Of a DNA stretch of 64,000 bases, positions 1 to 9,343 are shown in pieces. Under the pieces are notes generated by a model, which saw only the letters and a list, made by a program, of their open reading frames with translations, was not told the origin of the DNA and searched no databases. The position numbers and the translations under genes were made by a program. Position 1 is the first letter of the stretch; every line of letters begins with the position of its first letter. This stretch comes from CAYOWK01 sp964407665 (lineage in GTDB: Bacteria; Pseudomonadota; Alphaproteobacteria; Caulobacterales; Hyphomonadaceae), in contig CAYOWK010000022.1 of assembly GCA_964407665.1 (NCBI GenBank), positions 1 through 64,000 on the forward strand, in the 5' to 3' direction.

Positions 1-964
1 GGCGGCGATGTTCCACCTGTTCACGCACGCCTTCTTCAAGGCGCTGCTGTTCCTCTCGGCCGGCGCTGTCATCCATGGCCTGCACCACGAGCAGGACATG
101 CGCCGCATGGGGGGGCTGGCCAAGAAGATGCCGCTGACGTGGATCGTGATGATCCTCGGCACGCTCGCGATCACGGGCGTCGGCATTCCGGGCATCGAGG
201 GGCTGCACCTTGGGTTCGCGGGCTTCTTCTCGAAGGATGCCATCATCGAGAGCGCCTACGCCTCGCACGACACCTTCGCCCAGATGGCCTTCTGGATGGG
301 CGTGTTCGCGGCCTGCCTCACCTCGTTCTACTCGTGGCGCCTCATCATCATGACCTTCCACGGGAAGCCGCGCGGGGATCATCATGCGCATGACGAAGCG
401 CACGATCCGCCGGTCGTCATGGCTGTGCCGCTGGTGCTGCTTGCGATCGGCGCCGTGTTTGCCGGCATGGTCTTCTACGACGCCTTCGTGGAGCACCATC
501 AGGCCGAGTTCTGGGGCACTGCGATCTACAACGCCGCCGAGAACCACGTCCTGCATGATCGCCACGACGTGCCGATGTGGGTGAAGTTCGCTCCCGCCGG
601 CGCCTGGATCATTGGGCTCCTGTTCGCGATCTACTTCTACGGCCTCAAGCCGTCTATCCCGCGCCGTATCGGCCGGGAGAGCGGGCCGCTGCACGCCTTC
701 CTGTACAACAAGTGGTACTTCGACGAGCTGTACAACTTCGTGTTCGTCAAAGGCTCCGCCGCGCTGGGCAACCTGTTCTGGAAGGTCGGCGACAAGACGA
801 TCATCGACGGCCTCGGCCCCGATGGCGTAACGCGCGTCGCCAAGGCCGGAGCAGGGGGGCTGTCGAAGCTCCATACCGGTTATATCTTCCACTACGCTCT
901 GGTCATTCTGCTTACGGCAGTGGCGTTCGGCGGCGTGGTGCTGTTCTCGCAGGGGCGGGGTTAG
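1..964 (+). CDS. nuoL: NADH-quinone oxidoreductase subunit L (5'-truncated)
   Basis: C-terminal part of the largest antiporter-like membrane subunit of respiratory complex I, which pumps protons as NADH reduces quinone. The reading frame is open from the window edge and gives about 320 residues, roughly half of a normal NuoL (about 650-700 aa). The visible part has several hydrophobic segments, a His-rich loop (around residues 120-135), and the typical C-terminal region with YNKWYFDELYN followed by a final transmembrane helix. The stop at 962-964 is 3 nt before nuoM, so the genes are in one operon. The N-terminal half, with its proton-channel residues, lies outside the window. Confidence 0.96.
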   Translation, partial: AAMFHLFTHAFFKALLFLSAGAVIHGLHHEQDMRRMGGLAKKMPLTWIVMILGTLAITGVGIPGIEGLHLGFAGFFSKDAIIESAYASHDTFAQMAFWMGVFAACLTSFYSWRLIIMTFHGKPRGDHHAHDEAHDPPVVMAVPLVLLAIGAVFAGMVFYDAFVEHHQAEFWGTAIYNAAENHVLHDRHDVPMWVKFAPAGAWIIGLLFAIYFYGLKPSIPRRIGRESGPLHAFLYNKWYFDELYNFVFVKGSAALGNLFWKVGDKTIIDGLGPDGVTRVAKAGAGGLSKLHTGYIFHYALVILLTAVAFGGVVLFSQGRG

Positions 965-967
965 ACC

Positions 968-2443
968 ATGGACGGCCTGCCGATCCTTTCAATCACCACC
1001 TTCCTGCCGCTGCTTGGCGCGCTGCTGATCGTGGGCGTGCGCATCTTTGCGGGCGCCAACGCGACCGACGGGTTCGCCAAGATCGTCTCGATGATCGCCG
1101 CGCTGGTGACGCTTGCCGTCTCCATCCTCGCGTTCATGCAGTTCGACCGGGCGGCTCCGGGCATGCAGCTGGTTGAGAGCACGCCGTGGTTTGGCGGCTC
1201 GTCCTACTCGATGGGCGTGGACGGCATGGCCATCCTGCTCGTGCTGCTGACGACTGCGCTGACGCCTCTGTGCCTGCTGCAGAGCTATGGCTCGATCAAG
1301 CAGCGCCTCACCGAATATCTCGTGGCGTTCCTCATCCTCGAAACGCTGATGATCGGCGTGTTCTGCGCGATGGACCTCGTGCTGTTCTACGTCTTCTTCG
1401 AGGGCGGCCTGATCCCGATGTTCCTGATCATCGGCGTCTGGGGCGGCAAGAACCGGCTCTACGCGGCCTTCAAGTTCTTCCTCTACACGCTCCTCGGCTC
1501 GCTGCTGCTGCTGGCGGCTCTGGTCTACATGTACGCGGAGACCGGAACGACCGACATCCGCGCCCTGCAGGACTACGCCTTCGATCCAGGCGTGCAGACC
1601 TGGCTCTGGCTTGCATTCTTCGCCTCATTCGCCGTGAAGCTGCCGATGTGGCCCGTCCACACCTGGCTACCGGATGCCCACGTCGAGGCGCCGACTGCAG
1701 GCTCCGTGGTGCTGGCCGCCGTGCTCCTGAAGATGGGCGGCTACGGCTTCCTGCGCTTCAGTCTGCCGATGTTCCCGGATGCGTCGCTGATGTTCCAGCC
1801 GCTGATGTTCGCCCTCAGCGTCATCGCCATCGTCTACGCCTCGCTGGTCGCCTGGCGGCAGACGGACATCAAGAAGCTGGTTGCCTACTCGTCCGTCGCC
1901 CACATGGGCTTCGTCACGCTGGGCATCTTCTCGTTCAACGAGGCGGGCATCCAGGGCGCCATCTTCCAGATGATCTCGCATGGCGTGATCTCGGGTGCGC
2001 TCTTCTTCTGCGTCGGCGTCATCTACGACCGGATGCACACCCGCGAAATCGCAGCCTATGGCGGTCTCGTGAACCGGATGCCGGTCTACGCCACGCTGTT
2101 CATGCTGTTCTCGATGGCCAACGTCGGCCTGCCGGGAACCAGCGGCTTCATCGGCGAGATCCTCACCATGGTTGGCGCCTTCCAGGCGTCGTCGTGGGCG
2201 GCCGCCGGCGCCGCGCTGGGCGTGATCTTCTCGGCCGTCTACATGCTGACGCTCTATCGCCGCGTCGTCTTCGGCGAGATCGTCAACCCGGCGCTGAACG
2301 ACATCAAGGACGTCACAGGCATGGAGATATTTGTCCTGGGGCTGCTCGCCGTCGGGGCGCTGGTCCTCGGCGTGTTCCCCTGGCTGGTGTTCGACAACAC
2401 GATCGGCACGACAATGGACGTGCTGCGGATGATCGGGAAATAG
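968..2443 (+). CDS. nuoM: NADH-quinone oxidoreductase subunit M
   Basis: Antiporter-like proton-pumping subunit of complex I in the inner membrane; 491 aa, the usual family length. It is almost wholly hydrophobic, with about 14 predicted helices. The conserved membrane Glu is at about residue 145 (in FFEGGLIPMF) and the conserved channel Lys at about 224 (in AVKLPMWPVHTWLPDAH), both hallmarks of the NuoM/Mrp antiporter fold. The gene lies between nuoL (3 nt gap) and nuoN (4 nt gap), so it is co-transcribed and probably translationally coupled. Confidence 0.98.
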   Translation: MDGLPILSITTFLPLLGALLIVGVRIFAGANATDGFAKIVSMIAALVTLAVSILAFMQFDRAAPGMQLVESTPWFGGSSYSMGVDGMAILLVLLTTALTPLCLLQSYGSIKQRLTEYLVAFLILETLMIGVFCAMDLVLFYVFFEGGLIPMFLIIGVWGGKNRLYAAFKFFLYTLLGSLLLLAALVYMYAETGTTDIRALQDYAFDPGVQTWLWLAFFASFAVKLPMWPVHTWLPDAHVEAPTAGSVVLAAVLLKMGGYGFLRFSLPMFPDASLMFQPLMFALSVIAIVYASLVAWRQTDIKKLVAYSSVAHMGFVTLGIFSFNEAGIQGAIFQMISHGVISGALFFCVGVIYDRMHTREIAAYGGLVNRMPVYATLFMLFSMANVGLPGTSGFIGEILTMVGAFQASSWAAAGAALGVIFSAVYMLTLYRRVVFGEIVNPALNDIKDVTGMEIFVLGLLAVGALVLGVFPWLVFDNTIGTTMDVLRMIGK

Positions 2444-2447
2444 GGCC

Positions 2448-3866
2448 ATGGATCTGCTGACCGATCTTCAGACCGCCCTGCCGGAAGCGCTGCTTGCCGG
2501 ATACGGGCTCGTCGCCGTGCTGCTGTGCGCCATGGGCGGAGACCGCATTTCCGGTCTCGTCCGCTTCACCACCGTGCTCGTGCTCGGCATTGCGTCGGCG
2601 CTTTGCGTGACGCGCCTGGGCGATCCCGCGACAGTCGCCTTCAACGGTCTCTACAAGGCGACCCAGTTCACCACGTTCGCCAAGGCCGCCACCTACGCCA
2701 TGGCCGCCGCCGCCCTGTTCATGTCGGGCGGCTTCCTGAAGGTCGCGAAGCTCAACCGCTATGAATACTCGCTGCTGACGCTCTTCGCGACGCTGGGCGC
2801 CGGCGTCATGCTGTCGGCCAATGACCTGATGACCCTCTACATGGGCATCGAGACGATGTCGCTCGCGTCCTACGTTCTCGCCGCCTTCCAGCGCGACAGC
2901 GTGCGGTCGGCGGAGGCCGGCCTGAAGTATTTCGTGCTCGGCGCCCTGTCGTCGGGCCTCCTGCTGTACGGCGCTTCGCTGGTGTACGGTTTTGCGGGCT
3001 CCACCAACTTCGAAGTCATTGCGCAAGCCTCGATGTCGGTCGGGCTCGTGTTCGGCCTTGTGCTGCTCATGATGGGCCTTGCCTTCAAGGCGTCTGCCGC
3101 GCCGCTGCACATCTGGACGCCCGACGTCTACGAAGGCGCGCCTGCAACGGTGGTCACGTTCTTCGCCACAGCGCCTAAAATCGCCGCCGTCGCCGTGTTC
3201 GCCAGCGTGCTGTTCACGGCCTTCGGACCCCAGCAGGCGTCGTGGGGCACGATCGTCGCCATCATCTCCGCGATGTCGATGCTGATCGGCGCGTTCGGCG
3301 CGCTGATGCAGACCAACGTCAAGCGGATACTGGCGTACTCCTCGATCTCGAACGTCGGCTTTGCCCTGATCGGCGTCGCCGCCGGTCCGGAAGGCGCCTC
3401 CGCCGTCCTCGTCTACATGACCATCTACGTCGTCGCGACGCTGGGTCTGTTCGGCGGTATTCTGGCCCTCCGCCGTGGCGGTCTCGCACTCGAGCAGATC
3501 TCTGACCTGAACGGTCTCGGGCAGCTGAAGCCCGGCATCGCCCTGGGCATGGTCGTGCTGATCTTCTCGATCGCAGGTATCCCGCCAGCGGCAGGCTTCT
3601 GGGGCAAGTGGGAGATCTTCCGCGCGGGCCTCGAGGCAGACATGCTTTGGCTCGTGCTGGTTGGTGTGGTCTCCAGCGTGGTCTCGCTCGGCTACTATCT
3701 GCGCCTCGTCTGGGCGATGATGATGAAGCCAGCCGGCGAGGCTATCGACCACACGGACTGGACGGTCAGCCTCACGGTCTTCGCATCCTCCATCCTCGTT
3801 TTCCCCGTGCTGACGATTGCGATCCAGACCCTCCTGGAAGCCGCCAGCCGGGCCGCGCTGGGCTAA
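2448..3866 (+). CDS. nuoN: NADH-quinone oxidoreductase subunit N
   Basis: Third antiporter-like subunit of complex I and the last nuo gene of the operon; 472 aa. It carries the family's conserved helix-5 Glu (about 135, in YMGIETMSLASYVL) and helix-7 Lys (about 214, in AFKASAAPLHIWTPDVYEGAP). The HIWTPDVYEGAP segment separates NuoN from NuoM and NuoL. Only 4 nt separate it from birA, a neighbour also seen in other alphaproteobacteria. Confidence 0.98.
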   Translation: MDLLTDLQTALPEALLAGYGLVAVLLCAMGGDRISGLVRFTTVLVLGIASALCVTRLGDPATVAFNGLYKATQFTTFAKAATYAMAAAALFMSGGFLKVAKLNRYEYSLLTLFATLGAGVMLSANDLMTLYMGIETMSLASYVLAAFQRDSVRSAEAGLKYFVLGALSSGLLLYGASLVYGFAGSTNFEVIAQASMSVGLVFGLVLLMMGLAFKASAAPLHIWTPDVYEGAPATVVTFFATAPKIAAVAVFASVLFTAFGPQQASWGTIVAIISAMSMLIGAFGALMQTNVKRILAYSSISNVGFALIGVAAGPEGASAVLVYMTIYVVATLGLFGGILALRRGGLALEQISDLNGLGQLKPGIALGMVVLIFSIAGIPPAAGFWGKWEIFRAGLEADMLWLVLVGVVSSVVSLGYYLRLVWAMMMKPAGEAIDHTDWTVSLTVFASSILVFPVLTIAIQTLLEAASRAALG

Positions 3867-3870
3867 CCCG

Positions 3871-4623
3871 GTGTCCGCAGCGCCGTTCGATGAGGTCTGG
3901 CCGGTTCGCCGGTTTGCCGTAATCGACAGCACCAACGAGGAAGCGCGCCGGCTTGTGGCGTCTGGCGACCGGGGACCGGTCTGGCTCGTCGCCGAGCAGC
4001 AGACCGCGGGCAGGGGCCGGCAGGGCCGCGTCTGGGATTCCCCCACTGGCAATCTCTTCGCCACCGCGTGCTTTCCCTTTGACTATCCGCTCTCGCAGGC
4101 AGCGCTCGTAAGCTTCTCTGCAGGTCTCGCCCTGCTGGACGCCATTCGCATGCTGGGCGTTGAATCCTCCGCACTGCGGCTGAAATGGCCGAATGACGTT
4201 CTCGCTGATGGCGCCAAACTGTCCGGCATTCTCGTCGAGACCGCCCTTGGCGAGGGGGGAGCCCTCAACCTCGCTGTGGGGATCGGCGTAAACGTCGAAA
4301 CAGCTCCGGTTGTCCCCGGCCGCGAGACCGTCCGGGTGCGGGATCTGCCCGGCGGCTCCAATCTGACAGCGGCTGACGTCCTGTCCCGCCTCGATATCGC
4401 CCTGCGCTCGCGCCTGCGGCGGCTGACCACCGAAGGGTTCGGGCCCACTCGCTCCGACTGGCTGGCCGTCTCGGCTCACCTCGGGCTGGCAGTCGAGACG
4501 CGGACGGCAAAAGGCCCGGTCGCGGGCGTCATGCGCGGCCTCGGGGACGATGGCGCCCTGATCCTGGATACGCCGGATGGCGAGACACTGGTTCGCGCCG
4601 GCGACGTATCACTGGTAGGCTAA
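3871..4623 (+). CDS. birA: Biotin--[acetyl-CoA-carboxylase] ligase
   Basis: Attaches biotin to the biotin carboxyl carrier protein of acetyl-CoA carboxylase through biotinyl-AMP. I chose the GTG at 3871, 4 nt after the nuoN stop, giving 250 aa that begin SAAPFDEVWPV; a longer in-frame start would lie inside nuoN. The biotin/ATP loop GRGRQGR is at residues 47-53 and KWPND at 105-109, followed by KLSGILVE. There is no N-terminal helix-turn-helix, so this is a class I ligase that cannot act as a DNA-binding biotin repressor like E. coli BirA. Confidence 0.95.
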   Translation: MSAAPFDEVWPVRRFAVIDSTNEEARRLVASGDRGPVWLVAEQQTAGRGRQGRVWDSPTGNLFATACFPFDYPLSQAALVSFSAGLALLDAIRMLGVESSALRLKWPNDVLADGAKLSGILVETALGEGGALNLAVGIGVNVETAPVVPGRETVRVRDLPGGSNLTAADVLSRLDIALRSRLRRLTTEGFGPTRSDWLAVSAHLGLAVETRTAKGPVAGVMRGLGDDGALILDTPDGETLVRAGDVSLVG

Positions 4624-4664
4624 CAGGATTGGAACCGGGCTTCGGCCGGGAAGGACAACAGGCA

Positions 4665-5453
4665 ATGCTGCTGGCGATCGATACCGGAAACACCAACACG
4701 CTTTTTGCTGTCCATGACGGCAAGGACTGGCGGGCGCAGTGGCGCAGCGCCACCGACATGACCAAAACCTCCGACGACTACGCCGTCTGGCTGTCGCAGC
4801 TCATGGAGATCAACGGCCTCCAGCTGAACCAGATCGACGACTGCATCATCTCGACGGTGGTTCCCCAGTCGCTGTTCAACCAGCGCAACTTCGCCCGTCG
4901 CTATCTGAAGGTCGAGCCGTTCGTGATCGGCGAGAACGTCGAGCTGGGCGTTAAGGTGAACATTCCCAAGCCCAGCGAAGTCGGCGCGGACCGTCTGGTG
5001 AACGCCGTTGGGGCTCATGCGATCTATCCGGGCGCCCTGATCGTGATCGACAGCGGCACCGCCACGACCTTCGATGTCGTCAGCGCCAATGGGGACTTCG
5101 AGGGCGGCATCATCTCGCCCGGCATCAACCTTTCGATGAAGGCGCTGCACGAGGCGGCGGCCAAACTGCCGCGTGTCGCGATCCAGAAGCCTGCCCATGT
5201 GATTGGCAAGGATACCGTCGAGGCCATGCAGTCCGGCGTGTTCTGGGGCTATATCGACTTGATCGATGGGCTTGTGGAGCGGATCAAGGAAGAGTACGGG
5301 GCCCCAATGACGGCGATCGCAACAGGCGGCGTCGCATCCCTGTTCCAGGGCGCTGCGCGGCGGATCGACCAGTTCGACCCCGACATAACCATCCGAGGTC
5401 TCCAGATCCTGTACGAACGCAATATCAGGCAGTCCGCCCGGGAGCTGGGATGA
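4665..5453 (+). CDS. coaX: Type III pantothenate kinase
   Basis: Phosphorylates pantothenate, the first step of coenzyme A synthesis. The start at 4665 follows a good Shine-Dalgarno (GGAAGGAC) and gives the standard N-terminus MLLAIDTGNTN; 262 aa. The phosphate loop DTGNTN is at 6-11, GADR with the catalytic Asp at 107-110, and DSGTATT at 129-135. This is the ASKHA-fold type III enzyme, which in this family is insensitive to CoA feedback. Its stop overlaps the rnj start by 4 nt (ATGA), so translation is probably coupled. Confidence 0.97.
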   Translation: MLLAIDTGNTNTLFAVHDGKDWRAQWRSATDMTKTSDDYAVWLSQLMEINGLQLNQIDDCIISTVVPQSLFNQRNFARRYLKVEPFVIGENVELGVKVNIPKPSEVGADRLVNAVGAHAIYPGALIVIDSGTATTFDVVSANGDFEGGIISPGINLSMKALHEAAAKLPRVAIQKPAHVIGKDTVEAMQSGVFWGYIDLIDGLVERIKEEYGAPMTAIATGGVASLFQGAARRIDQFDPDITIRGLQILYERNIRQSARELG

Positions 5454-7111
5454 AGGGCGCCGAACTGTTTTTCGCGCCACTCGGGGGCTGCCGCGAAATA
5501 GGAATGAATCTCAATGCCTACGGCTACGGCCCGCCGGATGATGTCCGCTGGATCGTGGTCGATGTCGGCGTGACCTTTGGCGACGACACGACGCCCGGGA
5601 TTGACGTCATCGTTCCGGACGCCTCCTTCCTTGAGGAGCGCGCCGACCAGATCGAGGCGATCATTCTCACGCACGCCCACGAGGACCATATCGGCGCCAT
5701 CGGCTGGCTCTGGCCGAAGCTGCGCGCTCCGATCTACGCGACGCCGTTCACGGCCTTCCTCGTGCTAGAAAAGCTGCGCGAGCGCGGGCTTGAAAAGGTG
5801 GCCAAGCTGCACGAGATGCAGCTTCGCTCGAAGCACACCTTCGGCCCGTTCGAGGTCGAGCTGATCACGCTGACGCACTCGATCCCGGAGCCGAACGGTC
5901 TGGCGATCCGCACGCCGCTGGGCACCATCCTGCACACGGGCGACTGGAAGATCGATCCCGATCCCATCGTCGGCGAGGATTTCGACCAGGCCAAGATCGA
6001 GGAGATCGGCGCCGAGGGCCTGCTGGCCATCGTCTGCGACTCCACCAACGTCTTCGAGGAAGGCGAGGCCGGCTCCGAGGCGACCGCGCGCGAGAACCTC
6101 GCCCGCGTCATCGCCCAGCAGACAGGCCGCGTCGCCGTCGCCTGTTTTGCCTCCAACGTCGCCCGCGTGCATTCCGCCTGCGAGGCCGCGGTGGCGTCGG
6201 GCAGGGCGATCTGCCTCGCCGGCCGTTCCATGCTCCGCATTGTCGAGGCGGCCCGTTCGGTTGGCGTCCTCACGCAATTTGACTTCATCGCGCCGGACGA
6301 GGCCCAGCGCCTTCCCGGGCGCAGCGTGATGTACCTCTGCACCGGATCGCAGGGCGAACCGAACGCCGCCCTGTCGCGCATCTCGCGCGGCGACCACCCC
6401 AGCATCAAGCTGGGGAAGGGGGACACGGTCATCTTCTCCTCGCGGGTCATTCCCGGCAACGAGAAGGCCATCGGCGCGATCCAGAACCAGCTGGCCGACA
6501 ACCGAGTTCAGCTGATCACGGCCCGCCAGGAAGACATCCACGTCTCCGGTCACCCGTGCCGCGACGAACTGCGCCGGATGTACCAGTGGGCCCGCCCGCA
6601 GGTCGCCATTCCGGTGCACGGCGAGCGCCGCCACATCATCGAACACGCCCGCTACGCCCAGTCGCTCCAGATCCCCGAGGCGCTGGCTCCGTCGAACGGC
6701 GACATCATCCGGCTGGCCCCCGGCCGCGCCGAGATCGTCGATTCCGTACCGACCGGACGCCTGTTCGTCGACGGCCAGCGTCTGGTTCCGGAAAACTCCG
6801 GCGGCCTGATCGAGCGTCGCAAGATCGCAACGGGCGGCTACATCAATGTCAGCCTCGTCCTGCGCAAGGGCGTCCCTGCCGACGTCCCGGCGATCATCGC
6901 GCGCGGCTTCTCCGAAGACGATGGTCGTCCGGCCGATGAATCGCTGGAGACACTGGACGAGGCGGCCTCTGGGGCGCTCGAACGCCTGTCCCGGAACGAT
7001 CTGGAAGATGACGAGCGCATCGAGAAGGTCATCGGCAAGGCTGTCCGGCGAGCTGCCGAAGCCGAGTTCGGCAAGCGCCCGGTCATCGACGTCGTGATCC
7101 ACCGGGTCTGA
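5450..7111 (+). CDS. rnj: Ribonuclease J
   Basis: Metallo-beta-lactamase/beta-CASP ribonuclease with 5'-3' exo- and endonuclease activity, used in rRNA and mRNA maturation in alphaproteobacteria. 553 aa. The metal-binding motif HAHEDH is at residues 75-80, after the family's N-terminal GGCREIGMN (12-20). Further down are the beta-CASP segment with GHPCRDEL and the HGERRHI motif that closes the active site, then a C-terminal domain used for dimerisation. It overlaps coaX by 4 nt. Confidence 0.97.
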   Translation: MKGAELFFAPLGGCREIGMNLNAYGYGPPDDVRWIVVDVGVTFGDDTTPGIDVIVPDASFLEERADQIEAIILTHAHEDHIGAIGWLWPKLRAPIYATPFTAFLVLEKLRERGLEKVAKLHEMQLRSKHTFGPFEVELITLTHSIPEPNGLAIRTPLGTILHTGDWKIDPDPIVGEDFDQAKIEEIGAEGLLAIVCDSTNVFEEGEAGSEATARENLARVIAQQTGRVAVACFASNVARVHSACEAAVASGRAICLAGRSMLRIVEAARSVGVLTQFDFIAPDEAQRLPGRSVMYLCTGSQGEPNAALSRISRGDHPSIKLGKGDTVIFSSRVIPGNEKAIGAIQNQLADNRVQLITARQEDIHVSGHPCRDELRRMYQWARPQVAIPVHGERRHIIEHARYAQSLQIPEALAPSNGDIIRLAPGRAEIVDSVPTGRLFVDGQRLVPENSGGLIERRKIATGGYINVSLVLRKGVPADVPAIIARGFSEDDGRPADESLETLDEAASGALERLSRNDLEDDERIEKVIGKAVRRAAEAEFGKRPVIDVVIHRV

Positions 7112-7195
7112 CCGGTCCGCCTCAAGCAGCCGGATGACAGCGGGGCCGTTTGCACGGTAACAGGCTGCATCGCTTTGCTTGCAGGGAACACGCGC

Positions 7196-7612
7196 ATGGT
7201 CGGACGTCTCAACCACATCGGAATCGCCGTCCCGTCGATCGAGAAGGCGTTCGAGACCTACCGGACCCTCTACGGCGCCACTGAATTCGTGGAGCCCTTC
7301 GACATGCCGGCGCAGGGCGTTCGTGTCGGCTTCGTGAACCTGCCCAACACCCAGCTCGAGATCATCGAGCCGCTGGGTGAAAAATCGCCCATTATCAACT
7401 TCCTCGAGAAGAACCCGAAGGGCGGGCAGCACCATGTCTGCTTCGAGGTGCCGGATATCCACGCGGCCAAGGCCGACATGATCGCCAAGGGTGCGACCGT
7501 ACTGGGCGAGCCGCGCATCGGCGCCCATGGCACCCTGGTCATCTTCATCCACCCGAAAAACTCGGATGGTGTGCTGATCGAACTCATGGAAACCCCGAAA
7601 GAGGCCCACTAG
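7196..7612 (+). CDS. mce: Methylmalonyl-CoA epimerase
   Basis: Interconverts (2R)- and (2S)-methylmalonyl-CoA in the propionyl-CoA to succinyl-CoA route. 138 aa from the ATG at 7196 (GCAGGGA upstream); an upstream in-frame TTG at 7175 is less likely because the family begins MVGRLNHIGIAV. Two VOC (glyoxalase-fold) modules are visible, with likely metal ligands H7, Q53 or E55, H80 and E129. It sits between rnj and the DUF1467 gene, a common order in the class. Confidence 0.95.
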   Translation: MVGRLNHIGIAVPSIEKAFETYRTLYGATEFVEPFDMPAQGVRVGFVNLPNTQLEIIEPLGEKSPIINFLEKNPKGGQHHVCFEVPDIHAAKADMIAKGATVLGEPRIGAHGTLVIFIHPKNSDGVLIELMETPKEAH

Positions 7613-7620
7613 AAAGACTT

Positions 7621-7884
7621 ATGGGCGTTTTTGAAGCGATCGTCGTCTTTGTCATCTCCTGGTGGCTGGTGTTCCTGCCGATGCTCTCGGCCGGAACCCG
7701 CAGCCAGCTGGAATCGGGCGATGTGGCTCCCGGTACGGAGCCGGCGGCCCCCGTGAAGTTCGGCCTGCGCAAGAAGGCCCTCTGGACCACGCTCATCGCC
7801 GCCCTGATGACGCTTGCAATCTGGGGCCTGCTGGTCAGCAACGTGTTCGCGTTCATGTTGCCCGAGATCGAAGGCGCCGCCTGA
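7621..7884 (+). CDS. DUF1467 family small membrane protein
   Basis: An 87-residue predicted inner-membrane protein with two hydrophobic segments (about 4-22 and 55-77) around a short polar loop containing GTRSQLESGDV. It resembles the DUF1467 family, which in alphaproteobacteria typically lies between mce and proS, as here. Its function is unknown and nothing in the sequence suggests catalysis. The start is 8 nt after the mce stop, so it is probably in the same transcript. Confidence 0.88.
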   Translation: MGVFEAIVVFVISWWLVFLPMLSAGTRSQLESGDVAPGTEPAAPVKFGLRKKALWTTLIAALMTLAIWGLLVSNVFAFMLPEIEGAA

Positions 7885-8002
7885 CGAACCGCGCGATCGG
7901 CCCCCGCAAATTGCCTTGTGGGCGACACATTGCCGGGGCACGAAACGGCGGCTATCCAGCGGTCATTCAACGCTTTTCCGCACCTTCCATGAGTCTCATC
8001 CC

Positions 8003-9343
8003 ATGCGCCTGTCGCGATTTTTCCTTCCCGTCCTGAAGGAGGCGCCCTCCGACGCGCAAATCGTGTCGCACCAGCTGATGCTGCGGGCTGGCATGATCAA
8101 GCAGAACGGGGCGGGCATCTACACCTGGTTGCCGCTGGGTCTGCGGGTTCTCAAGAAGATCGAGGCCATCGTCCGCGAGGAGCAGGTCCGCGCCGGCGCC
8201 ATCGAGTGCCTGATGCCCACCATCCAGCCGGCTGACCTGTGGCGCGAGAGCGGCCGCTACGACGCCTACGGCAAGGAGATGCTCCGCATCGAGGACCGCC
8301 ACGAGCGCGAGATGCTCTACGGCCCCACGAACGAGGAGATGATCACGGATGTGTTCCGCTCCTACGTCCGCTCCTACAAGCAGCTGCCGCTGAACCTCTA
8401 CCACATCCAGTGGAAGTTCCGGGACGAGGTGCGTCCCCGCTTCGGCGTGATGCGCGGCCGCGAGTTCCTGATGAAGGACGCCTACTCGTTCGACATCACG
8501 CCGGACGCCGCCCGCCAGAGCTATTACCGGATGTTCTGTGCCTACCTGAACACGTTCAGCCGCCTCGGCCTGAAGGCTGTTCCCATGCGCGCCGACACCG
8601 GCCCGATCGGCGGCGACCTCAGCCACGAATTCATCATTCTCGCCGAAACCGGCGAGAGTGCTGTCTTCTGCGACAGCGCCCTGGTCGACATGCCCGCCCC
8701 GGGCAAGGACCTCGACTTCTGGCAGGACCTCAAGCCCGAATTCGAAAGGCGCACGGCGCACTACGCCGCCACCGAAGAGATGCACGACCAGGCCCGCTTC
8801 GAGGCCGAAGTGCCTGAAGAGCGCCGCCTGTCGGCTCGCGGCATCGAGGTCGGCCACATCTTCTACTTCGGCACCAAATACTCCGCCCCGATGAAGGCCG
8901 AGGTCACGGGCTCCGACGGCAAGAACATCCCCGTCGAGATGGGCTCCTACGGCATCGGAGTGTCGCGCCTCGTCGGCGGCATCATCGAGGCCTGCCATGA
9001 CGACAAGGGTGTCGTCTGGCCTGTCAGCGTCGCGCCGTTCACCGCCGCCGTCGTCAACCTGCGGGCCGACGACGCCGACGTCTCGGCCGTTTGCGAGAAC
9101 GCCTACGGCCAGCTGATGAACGCCGGCGTTGACACCCTGTACGACGACACCGCCGAACGTCCCGGCGCCAAGTTCTCGACGATGGAGCTGATCGGACCGC
9201 CGGTCATGCTGCAGGCCGGCCCCAAGGGTGTGAAGGCCGGCACCGTCGAAGTGAAGGACCGCAAGACGGGCGCAGTGGAAGAGCTCTCGCTCGAAGCCGC
9301 GATCAACAAGTGTCTCGCCATCGCCGGAGGCGCAAAGGCCTGA
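8003..9343 (+). CDS. proS: Prolyl-tRNA synthetase, short alphaproteobacterial type
   Basis: Class II synthetase that charges tRNA-Pro. I chose the ATG at 8003 (MRLSRFFLPVLKE), giving 446 aa. It shows the class II core with GPTNEE, the RDEVRPRFGVMRGREFLMKD motif 2 and the GSYGIGVSR motif 3, then an anticodon-binding domain. It lacks the roughly 180-residue editing insertion found between motifs 2 and 3 of E. coli ProRS, so Ala-tRNA-Pro would have to be corrected by a separate protein. The stop overlaps the next start by 1 nt (TGATG). Confidence 0.97.
   Translation: MRLSRFFLPVLKEAPSDAQIVSHQLMLRAGMIKQNGAGIYTWLPLGLRVLKKIEAIVREEQVRAGAIECLMPTIQPADLWRESGRYDAYGKEMLRIEDRHEREMLYGPTNEEMITDVFRSYVRSYKQLPLNLYHIQWKFRDEVRPRFGVMRGREFLMKDAYSFDITPDAARQSYYRMFCAYLNTFSRLGLKAVPMRADTGPIGGDLSHEFIILAETGESAVFCDSALVDMPAPGKDLDFWQDLKPEFERRTAHYAATEEMHDQARFEAEVPEERRLSARGIEVGHIFYFGTKYSAPMKAEVTGSDGKNIPVEMGSYGIGVSRLVGGIIEACHDDKGVVWPVSVAPFTAAVVNLRADDADVSAVCENAYGQLMNAGVDTLYDDTAERPGAKFSTMELIGPPVMLQAGPKGVKAGTVEVKDRKTGAVEELSLEAAINKCLAIAGGAKA

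Noticed and set aside
2313..4064. 583-codon minus-strand frame opposite nuoM/nuoN/birA
   Set aside because: Spans three well-supported genes on the other strand; composition dominated by Arg/Asp/Gly/His as in antisense frames.
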